Assembly (NCBI RefSeq): GCF_001445575.1
Contig: NZ_CP013200.1
Location: 3,224,001-3,288,000, forward strand
Length of the DNA stretch: 64,000 nucleotides
Reading direction: 5' to 3'
DNA from: Arthrobacter alpinus
Lineage (GTDB): Bacteria; Actinomycetota; Actinomycetes; Actinomycetales; Micrococcaceae
This document shows positions 29,679-38,238 of this stretch, piece after piece. Under the pieces are notes generated by a model that saw only the letters and a program-made list of their open reading frames with translations, did no database searches and was not told the origin of the DNA. A program made the translations under genes and the position numbers. How positions within the stretch are numbered: position 1 is the first letter of the stretch; each line of letters opens with the position of its first letter.

Positions 29679-30350
29679 TCAGCGCCGGACGCGTGCGCCA
29701 AAGACGACGGAAGCTTGGGTAATCGCGGCACCCAGGACAGGGCGGCGGCCCTGGAGCCAGGACAACTGCGATCCAAACGTCCATTCCGTGTACGCCAGAT
29801 GCAGACCGCCCCGCACGGCGTTCGAGGACCGGATGAACGTCGAGGACCGGATGAATTCCTCGGGCGCACGCTGCACTGTAGGCAGCGGCAGGCTCCACCT
29901 GCCGGGGAGACTCCTGCGCACGCGTACGCTCATCTCCGCGAGGATGGCACGGCTCTCGGCGCGGTATAACGCCTGCAGCCTGCGCCCGGAGTTGCGGCGA
30001 TGTGCCGTCATAAGCTCTTTGGGTATTCCCCACAGTGCCCGTCCTCCAGCGCGCGACGCCGGGGAACTCACCCAAATCTGTGGGATAGTCACCCCAAGGC
30101 GAGCTCGGTGCACCACTGGCAGCGCGACGAGCAACTCGTCGTAGGCGAGAACACCCTTGGGGTTGTACCGCACAGCGGCCACTCCCACCACTGCCCGGCC
30201 CGCCAGCACTAGCGGGTGCGCCCCCGCTGGCAGGTGGTCCAGCACGTGGGCCGGGATCTCACGGAGGGGCACCAAGAACACACCAACAGCGAAGTCTCCC
30301 TCGAGAAGCCATGGTTCCGGCGGGTAGGCAACTCTCCGATCACCCTGCAT
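29679..30350 (-). CDS. Acetoacetate decarboxylase-like domain protein
   Basis: A 223-residue protein with the ADC fold: an N-terminal P.PW.L.G beginning, the strand VRYNPKGVLAYDELLVAL, and WGIPKELMTAHRR near the usual catalytic-lysine position. Many members lack decarboxylase activity and act as hydratases or aldolases, so only the fold is assigned. ATG 30350 lies inside the end of the acyl-CoA ligase gene (11-base overlap), showing that it belongs to the catabolic operon. There is an internal tandem echo, FIRSSTFIRSS, from an 18-base duplication near 29835-29870. Confidence 0.75.
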   Translation of the reverse strand: MQGDRRVAYPPEPWLLEGDFAVGVFLVPLREIPAHVLDHLPAGAHPLVLAGRAVVGVAAVRYNPKGVLAYDELLVALPVVHRARLGVTIPQIWVSSPASRAGGRALWGIPKELMTAHRRNSGRRLQALYRAESRAILAEMSVRVRRSLPGRWSLPLPTVQRAPEEFIRSSTFIRSSNAVRGGLHLAYTEWTFGSQLSWLQGRRPVLGAAITQASVVFGARVRR

Positions 30351-32145
30351 ACATCGCCTCAATCCGTTCGGCCTGAGCCGTCTCCACAAGACCCCGTTTG
30401 ACCTTCATGGACGGCGTCAGCTCGCCACCCTCAATGGAAAGATCTGTCTCGAGGATGGCCCAGTGTTTGATGGTCTCCCACTTGTTGACGCGAACGTTCA
30501 GCTGCGTGATGTAGCCATCCACGAGCGCATGTACCGCAGGTGTTGCCACTTGATCGGCGTAGCTTGGTGCTGCCACCCCGTTCTCTTTGCACCATGCCGC
30601 GATGGAGTCGGGATCCAAGGTGATCAGTGCGACGCAGTACGGGTGTGTGTCACCGAAGACCAAGATTTGGCTGACGTACGGGCACAGCGCCTTGAACGTG
30701 GCCTCTACCGCGCCAGGGACGACGATCTTGCCGCCGGATGTTTTGATCAGGTCCTTGATGCGTCCTGTGATGGTCAGGAAACCCTCGGAATCGAGCGAGC
30801 CCTGGTCTCCCGTGCGCAACCAGCCATCATCGGTGAAGGCAGCTTCCGTCTCGCTGGGGAGGTTGTTGTAGCCGGACATGATGTGCGGCCCGCGCAGTTG
30901 GATCTCACCTTCTTCGCCGATCCGAACATCTGAGCCTGGCAAGGCGCGCCCGACGGTGCCGAATTTGTTGTCGACAGGCCGCCCACAGAAGGCTCCGGCC
31001 GTGGTTTCGGTGAGCCCGTACCCCTCGATGATCAGGATCCCGGCGGAGTTGAACCATTCGGCAATCTCGCGGTTCAGTGGCGCGGAACCGGAAATGAAGA
31101 ACCGCACGCGCCCTCCGAATCGTTCGCGCACCTTGGAGAAGACGAGCTTATCAAAGAGTCGGTGCCGCAACGCCAACCCAATGCCGATGCGCTCCCCCGC
31201 TGCCGTGCGGCGTTCGCACTCCGCACCCACCGCAAAAGCACTGCGGAAGATTTTCTCTTTGAGGCCACCCTCCGCGGCTTGGGTGGAGAGAATCTTGCCA
31301 TACGCCTTCTCGAAGATTCGAGGAGCAGCGCCCATGAACGTGGGTTTGATGACGGCCAGGTTCTCGATGATCTTATCGACGCGGCCATCGATCGCCGTCG
31401 TAAAGCCGACAGCGAGCTGCGCCGAGAGGATGACCTTGCCAAATGAGTGCGACATCGGCAGCCACAAGAAGTTGACGTCGTCGGTTCGCAGGAACCCTAG
31501 CGCCTTGAGCGCCTCACCCTCGTAGACCCAGCAGTGATGGGTGAGCCGCACGCCCTTTGGCCGGCCCGTGGTGCCCGAGGTGTAGATGAGGGTGGCGAGG
31601 TCGGAGTGGCCTATGGCGTCCGTCGCGACCGTGACCGCATCGGGGACCTCGGCGAGGTGTTCGCGGCCAAGATCAAGCACCTCAGCGAGCGACATGGTGC
31701 CCGCTACGGCATCTATCGAGATGATCTTCTCAAGATTGCCCGCACGCGAGGTGATCTTCCCGAGCTGCTCGGCGTCCTCGACGATCGCGAACCGACACCC
31801 AGCGTCAGCCAGGATATAGGCGGCGTCTTCGGCCGACGTCGTCGGATAGATGGTGGTCGTGGCTCCCCCGGCACACATCACCCCCAAATCGGCCAGGAGC
31901 CACTCATAACGGGTATTGGCAACGATCGCGACCCTGTCCTCCTTCTCCAGTCCGAGGGCGAGCAGGCCCGCCGCCACCTCGTCAACCGCCACTGCGGTCT
32001 CAGCCCAGGTCACCGAGACCCAGTCCGCACCTCGCAGGTAGCGGTAAGCCTCGAGATCTGGGGTGCTTTCCACACGGCGTCGCAACATCACCCCCAACGA
32101 CGGTGCGAGGTGCTGCAGGAATTGGGTGTCAATTGTCTCGGTCAT
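30340..32145 (-). CDS. Long-chain acyl-CoA ligase (FadD15-like, AMP-forming)
   Basis: A 601-residue adenylate-forming enzyme that activates a carboxylic acid to acyl-CoA. A3 motif YTSGTTGRPKGV, GYGLTETTAG, RTGDQGSLD and GRIKDLIKTSGGKIV are all present in order. ATG 32145 has AAGGAG five bases upstream. It is co-transcribed with the acyl-CoA dehydrogenase gene upstream (30 bases) and the ADC-like gene downstream (overlap). In context it probably activates the acid released by the hydrolase acting on the Baeyer-Villiger ester or lactone. Confidence 0.93.
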   Translation of the reverse strand: MTETIDTQFLQHLAPSLGVMLRRRVESTPDLEAYRYLRGADWVSVTWAETAVAVDEVAAGLLALGLEKEDRVAIVANTRYEWLLADLGVMCAGGATTTIYPTTSAEDAAYILADAGCRFAIVEDAEQLGKITSRAGNLEKIISIDAVAGTMSLAEVLDLGREHLAEVPDAVTVATDAIGHSDLATLIYTSGTTGRPKGVRLTHHCWVYEGEALKALGFLRTDDVNFLWLPMSHSFGKVILSAQLAVGFTTAIDGRVDKIIENLAVIKPTFMGAAPRIFEKAYGKILSTQAAEGGLKEKIFRSAFAVGAECERRTAAGERIGIGLALRHRLFDKLVFSKVRERFGGRVRFFISGSAPLNREIAEWFNSAGILIIEGYGLTETTAGAFCGRPVDNKFGTVGRALPGSDVRIGEEGEIQLRGPHIMSGYNNLPSETEAAFTDDGWLRTGDQGSLDSEGFLTITGRIKDLIKTSGGKIVVPGAVEATFKALCPYVSQILVFGDTHPYCVALITLDPDSIAAWCKENGVAAPSYADQVATPAVHALVDGYITQLNVRVNKWETIKHWAILETDLSIEGGELTPSMKVKRGLVETAQAERIEAMYAG

Positions 32146-32175
32146 TCTCACTCCTTGGTGGGTGCCGGGCATGGA

Positions 32176-33339
32176 CTACTGGGTGGTGTAGCGGGCGGCC
32201 TGTTCGCGGCCGATGATCTCCTTCATGATTTCGGTGGTGCCACCGTAAATGGTCTGGATGCGGGCGTCCCGATAGGCGCGCGCGATGGGGTATTCGAGCA
32301 TGTAGCCAAATCCGCCAAAAAGTTGCAGGCAGCGGGTGGTGGCACGGACCTGCAGTTCGCTGGCCCACCACTTCGCCTTGGACGCCTCAACCGCGGTGAG
32401 CTCTCCCTCGTTCAGGGCGAGCACTGCCTTCTCCACATAGGCGCGGGTCACGTCAGTCTCTGTCTCGAGCTCGGCAAGAACAAACCGGGTGTTTTGGAAG
32501 TCGCCAATCTTTTGACCGAAGGCGGTGCGCTCGTGGACATACTCCAGCGTCCACCGCACGGCCGCTTCAGAAGCAGCCACCCCTGCCACAGCAATGGAGA
32601 GGCGCTCGCGCGGCAAGCGTTCCATCAGGTACCGCATGCCACCACCGAGCTTTCCGAGGAGGCGATCCTCTCCCAACCGGACATCCGTGAAGAAGAGCTC
32701 CGCAGTATCCTGAGCGCTCAGTCCGATCTTGTCGAGTTTGCGCCCGCGGGAGAACCCTGGGTCGCCGGCCTCCACGACAAACAAGCTGAAACCGCGTGAG
32801 CCCGCCTCCGGATCGGTTTTGGCCACAACGATCACAAGATCCGCATGGATGCCGCTGGTAATGAACGTCTTGGCGCCATTGAGGACCCATTGATCCCCGT
32901 CCCGCACGGCCCTGGTGCGGATGCCTTGCAGATCGCTCCCTGTCCCTGGTTCGGTCATGGCGATGGCACCGATGATGCGCCCGTCTGCCATGCCTGGGAG
33001 CCAGCGCCTTTTCTGCTCGTCGTTGGCAAGATCAAGCATGTAAGGGATCAGGATGTCCTCCTGCAGACCGATCCCGACGCCGAATGAGGTCACCGCAGTG
33101 CGCGCCACCTCTTCGGCGAAGATGAATCTGTAGCGGTAATCGGGTTCGCCACCGCCACCAAATTCCTCAGGCACAGCGAGCCCGAGCATTCCATGAGTTC
33201 CCGCACGCAGCCACACATCGCGGGGAATGAGGCGTTCGTTTTCCCACGTTTCGTAGTGGGGTTCCACCTCTCGGCGCAGGAACTCGCGCACACTCTCTCG
33301 AAACGCCTCGTGGTCTTCGGTGTAGAAGGTGCTCTTCAT
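32176..33339 (-). CDS. Acyl-CoA dehydrogenase
   Basis: A 387-residue flavoenzyme of normal ACAD length. GAIAMTEPGTGSDLQGIRT is the flavin/substrate signature, GAKTFITSGIHADLV follows, and LQLFGGFGYMLEYPIARAYRD near the C-terminus is the second family signature. It would introduce the double bond in the acyl-CoA made by the adjacent ligase. A good AAGGA box precedes ATG 33339. Confidence 0.94.
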   Translation of the reverse strand: MKSTFYTEDHEAFRESVREFLRREVEPHYETWENERLIPRDVWLRAGTHGMLGLAVPEEFGGGGEPDYRYRFIFAEEVARTAVTSFGVGIGLQEDILIPYMLDLANDEQKRRWLPGMADGRIIGAIAMTEPGTGSDLQGIRTRAVRDGDQWVLNGAKTFITSGIHADLVIVVAKTDPEAGSRGFSLFVVEAGDPGFSRGRKLDKIGLSAQDTAELFFTDVRLGEDRLLGKLGGGMRYLMERLPRERLSIAVAGVAASEAAVRWTLEYVHERTAFGQKIGDFQNTRFVLAELETETDVTRAYVEKAVLALNEGELTAVEASKAKWWASELQVRATTRCLQLFGGFGYMLEYPIARAYRDARIQTIYGGTTEIMKEIIGREQAARYTTQ

Positions 33340-33348
33340 CTGGTGTCC

Positions 33349-34140
33349 TTATCTCGTGGAGGAGGAGGGATGCGCTGCAAGGATCAGGGCAACGCAGCGC
33401 TCAGGGGCGTCGGAGAAGGGCAGGTGACCGCAGCCGTCCAGAAGCACATGGTGTGCGCTCCCCCAGACGCGGCAGGCTCTGCGCGACTGAGTGCGGGCGG
33501 GAAGCACCAGATCGCGGCGTCCCCACACGATGGTGGTGGGTACGCCGTCGGCTGCGGGAATGGTGCGCTGCTTACGGAACGAGGCACGCGCAGCGGCAAA
33601 ACCATCGCTGGCTGCGAGAGCGGCAAGGTCGGCTATGGCTGCCTCAGGGGCAACGTGGGCGGGCCGGCCGAACAGCGGGAACAGCAGCACTGCGCGGCCC
33701 GCGCGGGTGTGCAACGCTACCCCGAGCAGTCGCGGCATGGCCCGTGCCGCGATGCGCAGTACGCTCAGCACGCCAACGCACCACCGGCGCTCGGCAGCGT
33801 TCCAAAAACCGATGGGTGCGAAGGCGGTGACGCTGCCGGCGATGCCGCGGCGGGCCAGTTCCAGGGCAATACCTGCTCCCATCGAGCTGCCCACAATGTG
33901 TGGTGAGAGGATCCCACGCGCTTGGAGTTCGGCGCTCACCCAGTCGGCGAGGCCAGCGATCCCGGGACGCAACGACGGCTGGTACGGTTGCTCGCCGAAC
34001 CCTGGCAGATCGAAGGCGTGGACACGGTGATGCTGTTCGAGAGCGCCAATGATGGGTGTGAAGATCTGCCAACGGGAACCAAGGCCGTGCAGGAGCACAA
34101 TGTCAGGCCCCGCACCGCCCACGTGCACCGCGACCGTCAT
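33349..34140 (-). CDS. Alpha/beta hydrolase
   Basis: A 263-residue alpha/beta hydrolase. The oxyanion HGLGSRW, nucleophile elbow IVGSSMGAG (Ser), acid Asp in WGRRDLV, and His in DGCGHLPFSDAPE form a complete triad. Next to a Baeyer-Villiger monooxygenase and a GMC oxidase, an esterase or lactonase opening the BVMO product is the natural role; this is inferred from context. Its start overlaps the GMC gene stop as ATGA. Confidence 0.9.
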   Translation of the reverse strand: MTVAVHVGGAGPDIVLLHGLGSRWQIFTPIIGALEQHHRVHAFDLPGFGEQPYQPSLRPGIAGLADWVSAELQARGILSPHIVGSSMGAGIALELARRGIAGSVTAFAPIGFWNAAERRWCVGVLSVLRIAARAMPRLLGVALHTRAGRAVLLFPLFGRPAHVAPEAAIADLAALAASDGFAAARASFRKQRTIPAADGVPTTIVWGRRDLVLPARTQSRRACRVWGSAHHVLLDGCGHLPFSDAPERCVALILAAHPSSSTR

Positions 34141-35879
34141 GGGGTGCCGGGTTCTGGACGGACGGCTGCTGCACGGACTGCTTCTGGACGGACAACGGGC
34201 AGTGGGAGCCGCACGGGCAGACGCAGAGCGCCGGGGGCTGTCTTGGGCACCACTGGACTGACCGGCGCCACGGCGTCGATGCGCTGATACGTCTCCCCGA
34301 GGCGCGGCCGCGGATCAGCATCTCCTCGGTTGGGCCAGAATGACATGGCTCGTTCGGCTTGCGCCGTGATGGTCAGCGATGGGTTCACCCCGAGGTTGGC
34401 CGTTACCGCGGAGCCATCGGCTATATGCAGCCCGTCGTAGCCGAAGACACGCTGGTATGGGTCGATCACCCCCTCGGTAATGGAGGTCCCAATGACACAG
34501 CCACCAATGAAGTGAGCCGTCATGGGGATCCCGATCAGATCCGCCGAGGAGCCGCCAGCCAGGCCGTCCACGCGGCGTGAAAGGTCACGGGCAACGCGGT
34601 GTGCAGTGGGGATCCATTCAGGATTTGGTTCGCCCCGCCCCTGCCGCGTGGTCATGCGCTGACCGAACAACCCGCGCTTCAAGTAGGTGCTCAGCGAGTT
34701 GTCCAGCGATTGCATGACCAGCACAATGACTGATTGTTCCGCCCAACGCGACACCGAGTGCATCCGCAGCGCGGCACGCCATCCAAGCGTGCGGTACGTC
34801 TGGAGTGCCGCCCGCCAGCGCGGGATCCCCTCCACGGGATCCACAAGGTGAGCATTCAGGAGCGCCAGCAGGCTCGAGCCCCGCCCATATCTCACCGGCT
34901 CAACATGAGTCTGGGGGTCGGGGTAGAACGACGACGTAATGGCCGTTCCATGGGTCATGTCGGCGTCCGCTGCACTCGATCGAGCAGACAACACCGCCTC
35001 AGAGTTTGTCCGGCTGAGCTCCCCCAACCGCGGTGAGAGCCGTGGCAGTGACCGCTGCTTGAGCCGGTGCAAAAGGCGTTGAGTGTTCAGTGCGTTTCCA
35101 GCGAAGACCACGTGCTCCGCAGTGTAGCTCGCCCGCTTGAGCGGGTTGCCGGTAGCGTGCCCGCTGACGCGATAGCGCCCACCAGCGATGGGTTGCACAT
35201 CTGTCACAGTGGTCAGCGCATGGATGCTGGCTCCGGCGCGCTGGGCAAGCGGGAGATAGTTCTTCACGATGGTATTTTTCGCGCCGACACGGCAGCCAGT
35301 CATGCATGCACCGCATTCCGTGCAGCCGTTCCGCGCCGGTCCCATGCCGCCGAAGAAGGGGTCAGCGGCTGCAACGCCCGGCCCGTCTCCGAAGAAGACG
35401 CCCACTTCGGCTGGGTGCAGCGTGTCACTCACACCGTAGTCCGCCGCAAGATCTCGCATCAGAGCATCGGCAGCTGTTGTAGCGCGAGCCGTGGTGACAC
35501 CCAGCATCCGCTTGGCCTGGTCATAGTGCGAGGCAAGCTCGGACTTCCAGTCAGTGATGTGCGCCCACTGCGGGTCCCGGTAGAAATCATCCAGCGGTTC
35601 GTAGAGCGTATTGGCGTACACCAGGGATCCACCGCCCACACCCGTCCCGCTGACGACCAAAACGTTACGCAGCAGCGTCATGCGCATGATGCCGAAGCAG
35701 CGCGCGGCGGGGAGCCATAGATAGCGACGCAGCCGCCACGAGGTTTGCGGGAGTTCCTCATCACGAAACCACCGGCCCGCCTCGATGACACCGACGCGAT
35801 AGCCCTTCTCACTCAAGCGCAGCGCTGCGACACTCCCACCGAACCCGGAGCCGATCACCACGACGTCATAGTCGTTCAT
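34137..35879 (-). CDS. GMC-type oxidoreductase (ChoD-like)
   Basis: A 580-residue flavoprotein oxidising an alcohol to a ketone or aldehyde. VVIGSGFGGSVAALRLSEKG is the dinucleotide-binding motif, VVSGTGVGGGSLVYAN the FAD-site motif, and HIADGSAVTANLGVNPSLTI the C-terminal GMC signature. NGCTECGACMTGCRVGAKNT is a Cys-rich ferredoxin-like segment typical of the cholesterol-oxidase-like ChoD branch. The last 45 residues are Pro/Val-rich and unlike the family. It is the first gene of the minus-strand operon and divergent from the TetR gene. Confidence 0.88.
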   Translation of the reverse strand: MNDYDVVVIGSGFGGSVAALRLSEKGYRVGVIEAGRWFRDEELPQTSWRLRRYLWLPAARCFGIMRMTLLRNVLVVSGTGVGGGSLVYANTLYEPLDDFYRDPQWAHITDWKSELASHYDQAKRMLGVTTARATTAADALMRDLAADYGVSDTLHPAEVGVFFGDGPGVAAADPFFGGMGPARNGCTECGACMTGCRVGAKNTIVKNYLPLAQRAGASIHALTTVTDVQPIAGGRYRVSGHATGNPLKRASYTAEHVVFAGNALNTQRLLHRLKQRSLPRLSPRLGELSRTNSEAVLSARSSAADADMTHGTAITSSFYPDPQTHVEPVRYGRGSSLLALLNAHLVDPVEGIPRWRAALQTYRTLGWRAALRMHSVSRWAEQSVIVLVMQSLDNSLSTYLKRGLFGQRMTTRQGRGEPNPEWIPTAHRVARDLSRRVDGLAGGSSADLIGIPMTAHFIGGCVIGTSITEGVIDPYQRVFGYDGLHIADGSAVTANLGVNPSLTITAQAERAMSFWPNRGDADPRPRLGETYQRIDAVAPVSPVVPKTAPGALRLPVRLPLPVVRPEAVRAAAVRPEPGTP

Positions 35880-35896
35880 GCGGCCAAACTATCCTA

Positions 35897-35917
35897 CTAT
35901 TGACAGTTTGCCAATAG
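35897..35917. promoter_or_regulatory. TetR operator candidate overlapping a TTGACA box
   Basis: CTATTGACAGTTTGCCAATAG is an imperfect palindrome with perfect outer arms CTATTG/CAATAG. It lies between the divergent GMC and tetR starts and contains TTGACA (35900-35905), a -35 consensus. A weak -10 (CAGACT, 35923-35928) would put the start of transcription at or next to the tetR ATG 35935, giving a leaderless message. A repressor bound here would block both directions. Confidence 0.6.
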
Positions 35918-35934
35918 CCGATCAGACTGGCGCT

Positions 35935-36513
35935 ATGGACCACACTCCGAGGACTCGCCTGAGCCCGGATGCGCGTCGGCAGCAGATACTGGACGCCGCC
36001 GCCGAGCTCTACCGCGATCGCCGCTACGACGATGTCTCCCTGGAAGAACTCGCCGCCGCGGCAGGCGTTGCGCGTGGTTTGCTGCACCACTACTTCGGAT
36101 CGAAGCGAGAGCTCTTTCTGGCGGTCATGACCGCCTCCGCTCGGCTGCCTCTTGAGCAACTTCCCGATCTTGCGGGCCGGCCCATCGCAGAGCGTGCCAC
36201 GTTGACCATGTCATGGATCCTGGATGGCGCGCAGGCGTACGGGCAGAGTTGGGTCAACGCCTCCGGCGCCGAGCAGCGGAACCTTGACAATGATGTTCAA
36301 GCGCTCGTCGACGCCGCCGATGACCGTGCCGCCCGCTTCATGCTCGATGCACTGGGACTTCCCGACGATGCAGGATTACGTCCACGGCTCCGCCCGGTGG
36401 CCGCCTTCACGAAAGCGCTCTGCCGAGAGTGGTTGCAGCGTCAAACCCTGACTCGCGAGGATGTCCTGGAACTCAGCACGGCGGCGGTACTACGCGCCGT
36501 ACGGGTGACCTAA
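35935..36513 (+). CDS. TetR family transcriptional regulator
   Basis: A 192-residue regulator. The N-terminal HTH is clear: RRQQILDAAAELYRDRRYDD..LEELAAAAGVARGLLHHYFGSKRELFLAV. The remainder is a helical ligand-binding domain. ATG 35935 is chosen because the upstream in-frame ATG at 35878 is inside the operator and overlaps the divergent gene start. No Shine-Dalgarno is visible, consistent with a leaderless transcript. It probably represses both itself with the BVMO gene and the divergent GMC-hydrolase-ACAD-ligase operon. Confidence 0.9.
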   Translation: MDHTPRTRLSPDARRQQILDAAAELYRDRRYDDVSLEELAAAAGVARGLLHHYFGSKRELFLAVMTASARLPLEQLPDLAGRPIAERATLTMSWILDGAQAYGQSWVNASGAEQRNLDNDVQALVDAADDRAARFMLDALGLPDDAGLRPRLRPVAAFTKALCREWLQRQTLTREDVLELSTAAVLRAVRVT

Positions 36514-37937
36514 TGCCGCGCATTGGGATCATCGGCTCCGGGTTCGGCGCCACAGCGGTCGCGGCCGAATTCCTCCGACACGGATATAGCGATGTGCGAC
36601 TCTGGGAACGCTCTGCTGCGATAGGTGGCGTCTGGCGTGACAATATCTACCCCGGGGCTGCGTGCGATGTACCCTCCCCGTTCTATTCCTTCTCCTTTGC
36701 TCCTTCGAAGCTGTGGCCGCGGCGCTACGCCGAGCAGCCAGACATCCTGGCGTACCTGCGCGCTGTGGCCCACCGCGAAGGTGTAGCCTCCCGTACGCGA
36801 CTGAGTACCGAGGTGCGCGGCGCGCAGTGGAGCGGTACCGCTTGGAACGTGAGGTTTGCCGACGGCACGCATGAGGAGGTCGATGTCCTCATCAGCGCTG
36901 TGGGCCAGCTATCCAACCCCGCTATCCCGGCGATCCCGGGAGCCGAGAGCTTCCAGGGCCCGGCGTTCCACTCGGCGCAGTGGCCGGCCGGCCTTGACCT
37001 CACCGGGCGTCGGGTTTCGGTGATCGGAGCCGCGGCGACGGCTGTGCAGGCGGTGCCGCAGCTAGCCCCCATCGCCGAACGCGTCACGCTGTATCAACGC
37101 ACCCCCAACTACATCTGGCCCAAACCCGATGGCCGCTACCCCCTCTGGTACCGTCCGTTCGCCGCCCGGATTGAACGCCCGTTCTTCCAGTGGCTCGGCG
37201 AACAATTCTCCCGGGCCCTCGAGGACGGCTCATTCGCCGCTCGCGTGAGCCGTTCCGTGACGCGATTCCACTTGCGGCGGCAGGTCGCAGATCCTGCCCT
37301 GCGCGCTGCCCTCACCCCGGACTACCCCATCGGGTGCCGGCGCATCCTGTTCTCCAACAACTTCTATCCGGCGCTGTGCCGGGAGAATGTAGACCTTGTC
37401 ACCGAGGGGATAGCCCGTATCCGCCCAGACGGCATTGAAACCATCGAGGGCGCATTTCATCACGCAGATGCCATTGTCTACGCCACCGGGTTCGATGCCC
37501 AGGGGTTCCTGCGGGGCATCATCGTCACCGGATCCGACGGCGTGGACTTACACCAGCACTGGGCGCAGGGCGCCAGGGCGCACCTGGGAATCTACGTCCC
37601 CGGGTTTCCCAATTTGCTTTTGTCCTACGGCCCCAACACGAACCTGGGCGGAAGCTCCATCATCCGGATGCTGGAGGCGCAAGCGTCCCACATGCGCCAA
37701 AGCGTGGACTACATGGTGTCCACCGGCGCGAAGACCCTCGAGGCGACGGAATCCGCCGAACAGGCCTGGGACAACGCGGTCCAAGGCGCGCTATCCACGT
37801 CTGCATGGACGCGTTGTGACAGCTGGTACAGAGACCCTGGATCGGGGCGCATCACCTCGAATTGGCCAGGGGGCACCACCAGCTACGTGGAGCGCACCCG
37901 AGTGCTCGAACCGTCCGAGTTCACGTTTGGGCGCTAA
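36513..37937 (+). CDS. Baeyer-Villiger-type flavin monooxygenase
   Basis: A 474-residue flavoprotein monooxygenase inserting oxygen next to a ketone. IGIIGSGFGATAVAAEFL binds FAD, GGVWRDNIYPGAACDVPS is typical of the family, FQGPAFHSAQWP matches the BVMO fingerprint FxGxxxHxxxWP, and VSVIGAAATAVQAVPQLAP is the NADPH-binding motif, although its first glycine pattern GAAAT is degenerate. Its ATG shares one base with the tetR stop (TAATG). Together with the divergent operon it makes a plausible alcohol-to-acyl-CoA degradation route. The natural substrate (cyclic ketone, terpenoid or steroid) is unknown. Confidence 0.92.
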   Translation: MPRIGIIGSGFGATAVAAEFLRHGYSDVRLWERSAAIGGVWRDNIYPGAACDVPSPFYSFSFAPSKLWPRRYAEQPDILAYLRAVAHREGVASRTRLSTEVRGAQWSGTAWNVRFADGTHEEVDVLISAVGQLSNPAIPAIPGAESFQGPAFHSAQWPAGLDLTGRRVSVIGAAATAVQAVPQLAPIAERVTLYQRTPNYIWPKPDGRYPLWYRPFAARIERPFFQWLGEQFSRALEDGSFAARVSRSVTRFHLRRQVADPALRAALTPDYPIGCRRILFSNNFYPALCRENVDLVTEGIARIRPDGIETIEGAFHHADAIVYATGFDAQGFLRGIIVTGSDGVDLHQHWAQGARAHLGIYVPGFPNLLLSYGPNTNLGGSSIIRMLEAQASHMRQSVDYMVSTGAKTLEATESAEQAWDNAVQGALSTSAWTRCDSWYRDPGSGRITSNWPGGTTSYVERTRVLEPSEFTFGR

Positions 37938-37956
37938 CCCCATTTTTGGGCAACAA

Positions 37957-38000
37957 AAAACCGCTCAAACTCTGGACATTCCCAGTGTTTGAGCGGTTTT
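37957..38000. terminator. Hairpin terminator after the BVMO gene
   Basis: AAAACCGCTCAAAC (37957-37970) pairs with GTTTGAGCGGTTTT (37987-38000), with A-rich and T-rich flanks, giving an intrinsic terminator readable in both directions between the monooxygenase and the tRNA gene. Confidence 0.88.
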
Positions 38001-38006
38001 GTTCGG

Positions 38007-38080
<74 letters not shown>

Positions 38081-38188
38081 AAAGTTCAGCGCCAAGCATT
38101 TTTATCTGCCTTGGCTGAACCACCGGGAAATAGTTTACCCCATATTTTGAGGCTCTATAACCGATTTTGTTGTGATTGGCGTCTCACT

Positions 38189-38216
38189 CCCCGGCCGGCG
38201 TGAATTCCGGCCGGGG
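38189..38216. terminator. GC hairpin downstream of der
   Basis: CCCCGGCCGG (38189-38198) and CCGGCCGGGG (38207-38216) form a 10-bp stem with an 8-base loop, 23 bases beyond the der stop codon. It has no clear U-tract. Confidence 0.65.
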
Positions 38217-38238
38217 AACAAGCAGCTTTTACTGCTAT

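Noticed and set aside
31534..32799. 421-codon open frame on the plus strand
   Set aside because: It spans the antisense of both the acyl-CoA ligase and the acyl-CoA dehydrogenase, whose motifs are unambiguous.
29600..37940. Transposon-borne catabolic island
   Set aside because: No insertion sequence, transposase or terminal repeat was found flanking the cluster; the nearby tRNA-Pro has no visible partial duplicate in the window.
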